Shown: in pieces, positions 49,201 to 61,200 of the stretch
Numbering within the stretch: position 1 is the stretch's first letter
Layout of the letters: each line of letters begins with the position of its first letter
Origin: Wurfbainia villosa
Taxonomy: Eukaryota; Streptophyta; Magnoliopsida; Zingiberales; Zingiberaceae
Direction of reading: 5' to 3'
Length of the DNA stretch: 64,000 nt
NCBI GenBank assembly: GCA_025175895.1
Contig: CM046003.1
Location: forward strand, 29,967,245 to 30,031,244
Translations under genes and position numbers: made by a program
The notes under the pieces: model-generated
What the model was told of the DNA's origin: nothing
Seen by the model: only the letters and a program-made list of their open reading frames with translations
Databases searched by the model: none

Positions 49201-52200
49201 GGATACACCATTCCACTGTGGTCTTCCTCCTATTATCATGAGGAGGAAGATGCGGTCGGTAAGAGGTAGTATTGAAACAGCAAAGCACGGAGGGGTCTAT
49301 GTATTGGCGTCTAATGTTGAAGAAATAATGCTTGCTATCTAGCTGAGTGATAGTATGTTCATACCAAGGGGTTCGGGTCGGATTCTTCAGGGCCATAGGT
49401 GCAAGAGGAGGAGCACTTACTTGAGGGTCGAAGGGAGAACGCTTGCAAGAGAGGAAGCTAGGGCACCTAACCGCCGTCGAAGAAAATCGGGAGAGGAGGG
49501 AGAAGAAAAGGCTAAATCGCTGAGAGCGTTAAGTTGTTTGTAGAAAGGGAGAGGAAGGGGATTTATATAGGGTTTTGCGACTTTTCGACTACCTAGTAGA
49601 AAAAAAAAAGCGGGGCCCATGGGCCTAGTAAGTCGTTTCAAGCGTATGAGGTAAGGTAACGGGAAAAGGTAAATTCAAATTAGTAAGGAAGGGATGGATG
49701 AGAAGTGTTATACTTAGAAAGTCAAACTCAGTACCTCGTTTGACTATTTTTTAGAGGTTGGCTAATGATACTGCTGCTATCTTTTCCCTTGAGTGAAACG
49801 AAAGAACCCGTGCGTATAGGCATTGTCCGAACCAAAGAGTTGGTTCGGCAGAGGGGGTCCGAGAAAACCGGTTTAGTCATATAGGTCTGGGTGAAAATGG
49901 CTTGGGGAGGCAGTTCAAGGGAATTGGCTCGGCCGAGCGGGTTTGTAGATTGGTTCGGTACGGAAAGTATAAGAATTGACTCGGTAGAGCGGGCTTGGAG
50001 ATTGGTTCTGTACAGGGAGGATAGGAGTTGGTTCGGGTCATTATAAGAAGTCTGAGGTGAGAAGTCTAAGAGTTATGCTAAGCCTAGGCGGTAGGTTTAG
50101 GTTAACTCTATGAAGGGCAAGAGGATGAAAGAGACGGGCCAAAATATTTCCTAAAATGGGGGTGAGGAGTTTGTTACGCAATAGATTAGGACCCCACATA
50201 ATGTTAGGAGGAGTCTCCATGCTCCATTTCTATAACAGAATGATTCTCTAGATAAGCAAGATGGCCACGTGTGTGGTGATGGAGGACGGTAATCCCATGA
50301 CAGCTGTCCAGGAAGGAGGAGGAGGATAAAAGCCAGAGGAGGGGCGAGCAGAAAAGGGATCCCCGCAACTTCCAAGCAAAGGATGAAGACACGCCCGAAG
50401 GGGAGAGCCACCACATCACCGGAGGAGGAAGGAAGAAGGAGAGAAAGAGAAGTGGCGAGCTCCATTCGTTTAACATATGTATACTAAGCTAATTGTAAGA
50501 GGTCTTTTCCTTCTACCTCCGGAAGCTTTTTCCGTAAAAGAGGAAATTCATAGTGAAAGTGCTTTGACACCGTAGCTTGTGGGAGAGCTCACCCCCGTGG
50601 AGTAGAAATCTTTATTCCGAACCACGTTAAATCCTGTGTCGTTGCTCTTTATTTTGGTTGTTTGCGCTTTCCTTTCTTATTCTATTACTGTTGCGGTCAG
50701 AGAGAACCCCCAAGCTTCCTGCACGCATTTTGACGTTGAAGGGAAGTCAGAAAATCCATCTACGACCGCATCAGTGACAAAAGAAGCCCTTGAGCTATCA
50801 TAAGAGTCAGAGTTCTTTTAGCCTTGAAATACTTCTAAAACACTCAAGACTATAAGAACTGCAACTCAAAAGAATGTACCAAAATTTCATGTTGTGCTGA
50901 ACAGAGGAGAACAATGCAAGTATGAAAGTTAGATACAGTGGTGAGATTGAATGGTGAAAACATTCTTCTTTTAGATGCAGACACAAGAAGTCTGATACTA
51001 GGCAAGGTCATCTTCCTCTTCCAGACTTGGCAGCATGAACTCAGAAGGCAAGATAAGACAAAGATTGTGATCCTCTTCTGGATGTAGCAACAGGTGAGAC
51101 AGATGAACCTTATCATCCTCTTCTGTATGCAGAAGTAGGCAGACAGATCAACATAATCTTCATCTATCAAAGCAGCAAGTAGAACACAATTAAGAAGAGA
51201 ATAAGTGCCCTCCGCTTCTTCCTCTACCTCTTCCACTCTTCTTCTATTTCTTTGATGTTGAGCGACAACAAAGCACGACCAACAGCATGACACCAGCACC
51301 AAAGTGATATCGGACAAGACTAAAACATGTCTCTAAAAAAAATAGGGCAGCTCAGTACACAAAACTTCCACCGATACGGGATCCCAGAGAAAAGTCTATT
51401 ATACACAGTATTACCCTGCTTTGCAAGAGGTTGTTTTTGTGACTCAAACTAATGACCTCTAGATCACACGACAACAGCTTTATCATTGCATCAAGGCTCC
51501 CCATCACCTGTGAAACATGTTTCTACACCAAAATTTTAAAACTTTCCACATAAGAATGCCTAACTCGAATCAAAATGTGTTTCCACTTAATAGATTGCTT
51601 GGTTACTATTTTCTATTACAGACATCAAAATGAAACAATAAAGAAAACATGATAAAATTTTAACAGATAAATAAAGACAATGTTTGACTAAAATGCAAAA
51701 AAAAAATTGAAAAACTTACAAAGTTTTCACGTAGTCGCTCCATAAGTGAATCCAAAAATCTTATTATGAGGTTCCAGTTAGTATTTGATAGTGGTTGAGC
51801 AACACCACCAGGAGACTTGGGTGGCCTTATTGTAGGTCCTCGAGTAGATTTTGGGGCCTTCAATGAAATTATATGTATAAAAAAAGAACAAATCTCTTTG
51901 CTCCAGTGGAAATATTTTCCAGTAGTTCATCAGTAAAGAGTACAAGAAAAGAGATATATAGGGTTGTAGAATGAGCCAACAAGTAAAAACTTGTAAAAGA
52001 ACACACCTGAATGCAAAGATTAAGAAGCGGCAAAATTTCTTTCTTCAGGTTATCCCTCATCAATCCAAAAATCTTTTCCAGACATGCAGCCAATTGTTGT
52101 TTAAACAATATAGCTGGATATTGTGCCTCAATATGTGCTAAGTTCAGTTTTTCTTCTCCAATAAAATTCGAAATTGATTTTACCCCCTATAAGAGAACTT

Positions 52201-55200
52201 TTTTGTAAGATATAAAGAACACTAGTTGGTGAATAAAATCATGCACACACAGGGTGTTATTCAATGTAGGTGCTAATTTTGAGCATATACAGTTGATGGC
52301 CATTTATCAGTAAAAAACAAATCCTTGTACTGGAAAACTGAGAGCAAATATTCAAGTCAATATGTCTCCATTAAAGTTTCTAATTTGAAAATTCACACAG
52401 AAACTTAACATATCCACACACCATAAAGGTAAATACTCTTAAATTATATTAAACTATTTCTTTTGATTAATCAAAGTAATAGTTATTTGGGTGTTTAATT
52501 TTCCAAATTTTGGTTTTACAATTTAGTGCATTCTGTGAAAAATTATTTTGTACGCTGTGTTTCATTCATTGTACCCCTGAACCAAGTGATTAAGGGATTT
52601 GATTTGGATACAATTGGGCTTCATTTGAGGCCAAATCGAGAGATTGCTTTGGACTCAGGTTGAACCACATTTACATTTGATTAATGAGAGAGTTGATATT
52701 TTTTTTCTCAAGAAGTTTCCTTTTTACAGAAGACACATCTATTCCTCCTCATATGCATGCATCCAAAACCTCCTCTTTCTCTTCTTCTTCCATGGCCAAC
52801 CACCTCCATATCTCTGGAATTTCTTTTCTGCCCTGAAAGCCTCTCCTCCACAAGAGCAACTCTCCATCTTCTCCTACCCTAGGGTCAGTGGCATCAAGAA
52901 GGTTGGTGATGATGGATGGCCAGGGAAACGATTAATGGGAGGCTTTCTTCTAGATCTAAGTATGGCATGGTTACCTTACCTTCTATTTGTTCCTTCTGCT
53001 TGTTTGATTAGAGGTCTAGGGACTCTTAAGGGCTACTACATAAGGACCTTTTACATAAAACAAGACCTAAATGTTGGTGCCATTAGCTTTCAGGGTTTTG
53101 ATGTTTGACAATATACCTGTGTTTGATCAAGGATCGATCCAAACAAGACCAGATGTTTGAATATGAATTAAGTCTAGTTAGATCAAGGTAGTTGACTGAA
53201 TGACTAGCAAAGGAAAAATCTAGTCAAGTTACCGTGGTTGACTGGATGACAAGGAAAAATCCTAGCAGGTTAAGTGAGAACCAAATTAGGCAAAGTCTAA
53301 TCAGGTCAAGGTGGTTGACTGATGACTAGCAAATGGAAAAGTCTAAGCAAGTTAGGAGAGAATTGTGTTAGGCAAGAAAAAAGTCCAGACAGGTCAGTGG
53401 TGACTGAATGTCGAGCAAGTGAAAAAAATCCTAACAGGTTAACAGAGAACCGTGTTAGGCAAGGAAAAAGTCCAAGTAGATCAATGGTGACTGAATGTCT
53501 GGCAAATGACAAGTCTAAGCAAGTCAAGGTGACTGGATGTTTGGCAAAGGAAAATCCTAGGAGAGTGAACTCTAGGTAGAAGTAAGTTTAGTAGGACAAG
53601 TGAACTATAGGATTAGGCTTGTTTCTTTGGTTACTTGTATGCTTATCTTACAGGTTACAGAATTAGGAGAATCTAAGTGATCGAAAAATTTCTAGGCGAC
53701 TAGATAGGTTCTAGGCGACCGGATTGACTCGAGGCAAATCTCATGCTTTATTGATGAGGGGGGACAACTTATGCTCATTTTATCTTATGGTTTAGGTCTT
53801 GAAGAATCTAAATGATTATAGGATTTTAGTGAAATTGAATACCTTGCATATTGTGTTTTGGACAATAACTTGATGTATACATCCTATATTAGACTGGATT
53901 ATACCACTATGCCAGGTTACTAGTATAGGTGAATCATATTTTATAAGTTCACTACAAAGTAAATATTAATAAATGCATGTTAGCTATGGTGTGTTAATGA
54001 TAATTGTTTCTTTATAACTTTTGGACGTAATATCATAATTGTAATTTGACATTATATGGTATGTCATAATCACATTTTACATATAATTTGACCTACAAGG
54101 CACAATTTATATGTTGTGTTCACTCCCCTTTTTTATTTTTTGGCCTGTAGATTCTCAGGCCAGGGTAGTTAGAGAGTCAGCAGTAGTAACTATTAAAAGG
54201 TGATTTTTGTTACTTTATATTTGGGTTTTATCAAGTTACTTGGACTTATTGTATAACTTATTATTCCATTAGTAGTGTTTTGACATGGTGATATCGGATG
54301 TATGTTTTAATTTTATGTTTGGTTCATTATAGACTTTCGTGATGAGTTATAATCTTTATATTAGAATTAATTGAGTTGAGTGTCCTGTGGTGTATATAGA
54401 TATCATAGTTATTGCCTCAGCATGTTATGTGGATGTATGCAAATTTGTACCTATGATTGAATCAAATTACATGAGAGATTTTACCAAAAATTTCTCTAGG
54501 AACTCTCTCTCTTGAGTTGCTCAAATCAGATGGGTGATGTGCTAGATTGGAAAGTTCCCAAGAGAATTTTCATTAGAGAGTTTGATCCTAGCCTAGGATG
54601 AACACAGGTGACATCCTAAGTTGGACAGTAAGTGTCTCTAATGGAAAGGAGAGAGCGATATAAGGCCATGTTTAGTCAGGTTGAATTGTTGCTCTCTAGG
54701 GAAAAGTATCAAATTTTAGAAGAAGCGAGGTAGAAATCCCTTGATCACTTAGATGAAATGGATAGGGAACCCTTCCGCACTTGAAATGAATCAAATTTTA
54801 CCATATTTCCTTTCTCTACCTTCCATGAATCCACACCTTCCTTTCTCTTTGATTGCTTTCTTTCCCTTCAACAAAGGTAAGAGGACCTAAAAGCACACAT
54901 TCAGCCACCATAACTCTACAAGGCATTTACATAGCATTCTAGACAAAACATAATTATAGTATCAGAAAAATAGATACCATATTAGACAAAATTTATGATC
55001 ATTAGTTTAATAAAAAAATGACTTCAAGAATGTTCCTTATAATCTTTATATTCTTTTATTAAAGAAAAAGTCTTTGTCAAAGAAAACAAATGCTAACACC
55101 AAAATTATGCTCGGTGACATATGGACCAATTTTTCTAGCATAACTGCTACACCATGAAATTGTGGTGCAACCTGCCAGTGTTCAAATTAGAGTGCTGGGT

Positions 55201-58200
55201 AGACAAAACGTGTAGAAAGTTAATTTAGCATAAACAAAAATTGTCAAGATGAATGTGCAGAATTATTGAAAAAAAAAAAGTGCAGATGGATAAGTAGAGT
55301 TACAAAAAAATAGTACTATTAGAAGGAGAGAAATTAGATGTGACTCCAAAAGATAGAAATGATAAAATGAGAGAGAAGATGGGTTAAGATGTTATATGCC
55401 ATTATGCCCTACATAGAATTAGATAGAAGGATAAGATGTAGTGAACCAAAAAAATAGGGATTAGCACAACTCACGAATGATGATGAAATATTTGGCTGTT
55501 TGACGACATAGTTTAAACAAACCTATTTAAGAATACCATAGACATAATGCACACAAATACATTAAGAGATAGCAATAGATTAAAAAAAACTAAGAAAAAT
55601 CATAAATATAAAAACATAAAAATAAAAAATGGACAAATAACACATTGAATAATAAATATTGAAATTTTAAAATTGGATCTAATGATAGATATGGGAAAGG
55701 AAAGAACCAAGATCAACACAGGTTGGGTTATGCCAAGACAAATCGTGAAGAATCAAACTAACTACAACCCGGTGCACGAAGCTCCCGCCATGCGGGGTAC
55801 CGGAGAAGGAATCCATTGTACGCAGCCTTACCTTGCTTTTTTTGCAAGAGGCTGTTTCCAGGAAAAATACGTGAAGAATCAAGAAAAATATATATTATTA
55901 TAAACTCAAATTTCTATATAATAAACAGATTATTCATGAAGATTTGTACTTATACTATATAAGATAATGTTGGAAAAGCCAACATGGAGGTCATGCATGG
56001 CCAAAATGACAGACCAGAGTTCTTCTAAACAAGGAAATAAGATGAACATCATTTTCACAAACCCTATTCAGTAACAAGGATTCATGAGATCTAACAAAAT
56101 AATACACATGTAGCAGGAAATAAGTCTGCAGTTAATATCTAACACATACAGTTCTCCGATTAAGACCCAAGGATCCAAAGCGTCTAGAAGGTGTTGACAA
56201 GAATTCTTTTGATCGAAGATTCCTTTGCAAGAGGCATAGAAGTGCAGAAGTGTTGGATAGCCAATATGACAAGTTATCTTGCACATTATCTACCTGAATT
56301 GTAGGAGAAAAAATGTAAAAAATACTTCCCAGATTTCAATAGTCAAACTGATAAGAGAAAGTAAAAACCAAAACAAACCTCTAGAACATTGTTGATTCCC
56401 TTTATAACAAAATCAAAAATAGTCGTCTTTTCAGCCTCAAAGGCATGCCAATGAAAAAGTAATTTATAGATGGCACAAGCTGCAACTGGCCTACCATCCT
56501 TAAAACCCAAATTTTCTTTAATGCACCTCAACAGCATTTCATGATTTTCCTGCAAAATCAATTCCTTTCATTAGTAAAAAAAAAATCATTACTAATTAAG
56601 AACAGAGATAAGGACTTCCAACATTGTACTTAAAAAAGGGTAAAATGAATCTATAAATTTAAAACAATCCGTAATAAATTAGACTGATATTGTGTTTAAG
56701 ATTCTTTAACCAAGTTTCTTCTATTATATCAAAATTTAAATAAAATGATCTTGTGCAATCTCATGCCTCCTCTTTATATGGAGAGTGGTTGTACTTAATC
56801 AATAGCTCCACAATTATTCCTTTAAACTAGGTGTCAGAGCATTATAAACCTATTTCCAAATTACCCCTCTCCTCTTCATTGGCATCCCACACAGTTGCTG
56901 CTTCAAAGTATGTGATATATCACAATACTGCCTGTAGTCTGCCCCTGTGATTGCCATATGACCACGCAAGCAAGAATTGACATATTGTTGCATAATCTCT
57001 CACAGAATTTAACAAATTCATGCTAACTCTCTTTGTAGTTGCAACCATTGTGAACCACATATATAAATGATCTGGGTCTCCCCTTCATCTGAAGTATCTG
57101 CAATGCATGCTTGTCTCCATCACAAACCACCACATGAAGAGGAAACAATAGCACCCTACTTAGAATGAACCGACACCACCATCCTTCACTTCCCACCATT
57201 AACACATGTTTCATTTGGTTCTCCCTCATTTCCCCTCCTCTTTCCTGCTTTGTATGCTTTAAATGAACTAAATGTTGAAACTTCTTTCAAAAATCTCAAT
57301 TGCCTCTTCCATTAACGATTTAAACCCTCTAGTTTCAGTAGTAAATTCAATGACAATTTCAATTTTAGTCGAGAGCATTACAATCTATTGTGGGCTCCGA
57401 TGAGCACATGTACACATCAATATATAAACTTGTAAAAAGAATCATTGACATATAATCAAGTCATGTTTGCCTCAACTATTTGGGGTAAACACATGAATAT
57501 TATCCCTGCATTGAGCTCTAAGCAAGACTATATTACAAATAACATTCAAATTCATTAAAATATTTTTTCATTTATATTTTCCTTGACCCCTCTCCATCCC
57601 TTAGACGTTCAACTCTAATAGATTAACCTTTTTAACTAAACTTCTTTGATGACATTGAACATAGTAATGCCATCTCAACCTACTATCATGTGGAGTTAAA
57701 TAAAGGTGCACTAGGATATTAGTATTTTATCCTTTCTAGTAATTCTACAAGTCCATTTCACCACATTCATCTATGTTACATTAAAAAATATAACAAGTAA
57801 TTTCACAATCTTATAAAATTTACCACAAAATATTACAAAAAACTTCCCTCCCTTTTGATCAATCATTCTTTATCTTATTAATGATATTTTCTTTATCTTA
57901 TAAAATTTCACCACATTCATCTATGTTACATCTTCTTGTTGAATAATAAACCTAAGCTATATATAATCTCATTCAGCATTTTCATGGCCAATAATCTAAA
58001 CTTTCATATTATATTTCTTAGTTATGGGCATTATGCACAATTTGCACCACAAACTCGTCGATTAAAAACTTTGGCCAAAAATGAATGGCACTGATGAGAG
58101 TTCTATTTCATGGCCAAAAATCAACTATTTAATTGTAATTAATTTCTTACTTGTAAATTACTGATAATTTACATGCATTATATTAATTTCTGGTAATTAT

Positions 58201-61200
58201 AATTAAGTATTTACTAATAATTTAAATGTAAGTATAATTATTGATAATTACATGTAAATATTTACTAACACTTATTTATAGGTGAACGATTATAGGTAAA
58301 TTGTTTACTTTGTAAATATAATCAATTATTTAGCATAGTTGCAATTATAATTATTTACTTATAACATTTAACAATAATTAATTAAAATGTTGTTTACTCT
58401 TAATGATATAATATATATAGCTGCAATTAATTATTGATTTATTTTTGTTATAATTATACTTATAGAAATGATAAATAATTCTAAACTTATAACTTAGATT
58501 AAATGTATTCCTAATCCCATCCTATCCCAAGTCCTAACACTTAAATACATCTATAAGAAAAGTCACCATTCCGAAATTCACACCACAAACATTGATGTCC
58601 AGATTGGCGCGAAGGCATCCGAATTGATGGTCGATCACAACTAAAACCACAAGCATCCTCACTTGAGTCCTTCGAGCACACTTAGTTAATTCCTCCGCGA
58701 GCCAATGAAACAAATGACCTTGAAAGTGCATGGTACATTTGTGAAACTTAACAATAATTTCTTGCGTCACACAATGCCTTGTTTGGCCATCACATGGAAG
58801 AGTAAATCTCAACAATGTTGGTTGGCATAACTCGAGATTTTAGTCCATGGTCAATGAATGTCCATTACCGAACTACTAGTGCTGCCAGTCACATTGAGAA
58901 AATGCAATGTAACTTGTTGGCATATAGGGAAAACCAACAGGCCTTGTGTTTAATCTAACAAGTACTAATAATGAACTTATTATTGCTTCTACCTAGTTTA
59001 TCCTTATATATTGTTGCATTCCCACTCAGTTTTTTAAGATAGCATCCCTTTTTGTCATTGCATCCAGAATACACCCTAGGTAAGTGCTAGAATAAGTTGC
59101 TAGGTGCTCTAGATGTGTTCGTTGTTGGTGCTTTTAGAATTTTCAGACTTAAGGAGCTTTCATCAGTTTATTCACTTTTTTATGCATTTATTTTTATAAA
59201 CATTTTGGTTGTTTCCTGTTTTTGCTATTACACACCTGAAAGCATTTTCATGAACAATTTTAATAAAATGGATGCTTTATCATAACTCTTACTGTGAATT
59301 AGTAAATTTGTACAAGTGACGAGTGATATTTAGCACCTTTCCTACACCTATAATGGCTGGCATAGTTGATGCCAATGGAGTTACTGCACCAACAAATGAA
59401 TCGAATCCTTGTCAAGAAAGAGGGTCACTTTAGGGTGTAACTTATTTGTTTGATTATCTCATGAATTTTCACTGACTGAGTTATCTTCTATTACTCATGA
59501 GTAATAATCAGTATGCTCTTGCTACAAGCTCTTGTGATAGACATGGTGAAGAACGTGAATGTTACCTTCTCAGGGTCCATGAATGATTCTTCATGATATG
59601 ACATTCTCTCAGCAACATCTGATCACTTAATGTAGTCTTCCAGTACAATCTCTATCAATGATACTTTATCTTGTGTGCTAAGCCATGAATTTACCCCTTA
59701 TCATTACTCCATCTACTGTTCTTTGTTTCCTAAATTTCCTTACATTTTCAAGCCAGCACTATTCCTTCTCATCCATCCAGTATCTCTTACTTATTCTACC
59801 TCACCATCTGCATCCAATATTGTACTTTGTATTAGTGGTAATGTGTTGTACAGGTCACATATTTCTTCATATAAAATGGAAAACTTGTTACGTTCAAGGT
59901 CTAAAATGTTGTTCCATGCAAATTGACATAAGTGGGGATGTACCTTAAAATGCCATTCTAGCACGACATTTTAGCCTAAGTGGAGCCAACCTACATCCCA
60001 TTTCTCCTTGGTGCCTGTTGGCATGTCCAACACAACACCTGTAGGAGGAATGACACCTATGGTTGGCTCCCCAACATGTCAGTCATCTGGCAGAGCGTGC
60101 CTCAATACATATTGCACAATGTTTTAAACTTGTTGCAGTCAAGGTTTGTAAAGCTGTTCAAGGCACCTATAAGTAGGATTGTAGGTTGGTTCCACTGTCC
60201 TTATATTGTCATTGTGATTGTTGATAGTTGGTACATTGCATTATCATTAATGTTGTTGCACTTGTTAGTAGTCTTTCGCAAAAGTTGATAACGCTCACCC
60301 TGAATGCTCCTCTAAACTAGCCCCACAACGCATGGAAGGGAGGTAAATCATGGTACCAAGCGACCCCCTAGGTGGGAAGGTTTGTTGTCCCTAGAGGCAT
60401 GCGCCTCAAAGGAAACGACCCTTGCTCTCTTCTGCAAATCTACCACCTGAGTACCAACTCGGTTACACCCATGGGGATTTGTTAGTGGTCAATATGTTGC
60501 ATGATGTTGATGTTGTCATCTATGAACATGCTAGTAGTTGGAACGCAACCATATTTATACTATATTGTTTTGTAATTATGCCCAAGATTTGTAATATCGT
60601 TGGGAGTTGGGGTTTTGATCCCAAGTTTGAATGAGATGTGACGATCCTATTGGTGGTTGTGTTGAGCACTAACCCTAGGCTGCAGAGAATGTGAGCGAGG
60701 TAAAGGAAGAGAACAAGGAATTGATTATTTACCTTGCCTTCATCTCACAACTATGGTTTGATCACTTGGCTTTCGCTCGCGGATGAAACTCAGTGCTTCA
60801 TTGCTCCACTTTGTCTCATGGCTAGGGTTCTACAAGAGAACGAGGTAAAGGAGGCAAAGGAGAAGAATGAGGAATCAATTGTGTACTCACCTCATCTCAC
60901 GGCTACAGTTCATCTCACGGCTACAGTTCCATCACTCGCCTTTGTTGCTCACAAATGAAATTTATAGCACAATGTCTCAAATGTTTTAAACCATGGTTAT
61001 AGTAGATTGTCATTAATGACGTCGTTAGTGTTATCGTAGCATGGGTTGATGTTGTCATATTTCAACTTGTTAGTAGTTGATATGCTACCATAGTTATGCT
61101 ATATTGCATTGCTATTATGTTGTTGTGTTCTTAGTGTTGTTATAGCACCATTATTGTTGGAATGTTGAGAAGGATGCGCCATTACAATTCTGGTTGAAGT

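Larger units (their letters stand above)
38288..50773. mobile_element. Palindromic LTR retroelement (Tat-like Gypsy) flanked by one GTGAC duplication
   Basis: The left arm (38288 to about 41685) and right arm (about 45105-50773) are inverted copies. Both outer ends read TGATGCGGTCGTAGA inward, that is, the same LTR 3' (U5) end. GTGAC lies at 38283-38287 and 50774-50778. Each arm runs, from outside in: LTR of about 1.0 kb, purine-rich tract, promoter, Transposase_28 ORF in antisense to the LTR, Ser/Pro-rich and coiled-coil ORF. Extra antisense ORFs of this kind are known from the Tat lineage, which is the basis for the lineage call. The central 3.4 kb is single-copy and includes a minisatellite. 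The right arm is interrupted by a Copia remnant with loss of about 395 bp. No gag, protease, reverse transcriptase or integrase is present. Confidence 0.8.
52187..56149. other. Myosin intron with decayed repeats
   Basis: 3.96 kb. It holds an LTR-like repeat fragment (53072-53770), a SINE 3' half (55763-55861) and AT-rich DNA. The plus-strand ORF at 52644-53108 lacks an ATG start and any family match. 54120-54830 has purine/pyrimidine tracts that may be old LTR, but I cannot identify them. Confidence 0.5.

Noticed and set aside
50850..51317. 155-codon minus ORF in the giant myosin intron
   Set aside because: No recognisable domain, not flanked by splice sites that would join the myosin frame, and no relation to the adjacent exons.
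52644..53108. 154-codon plus-strand frame
   Set aside because: It begins with TTG rather than ATG, lies antisense in a myosin intron and overlaps an LTR-like fragment.
58130..58500. Candidate MITE or matrix attachment region in very AT-rich DNA
   Set aside because: Many TAATTA/AATTAT motifs but no terminal inverted repeats or target duplication that I could identify.
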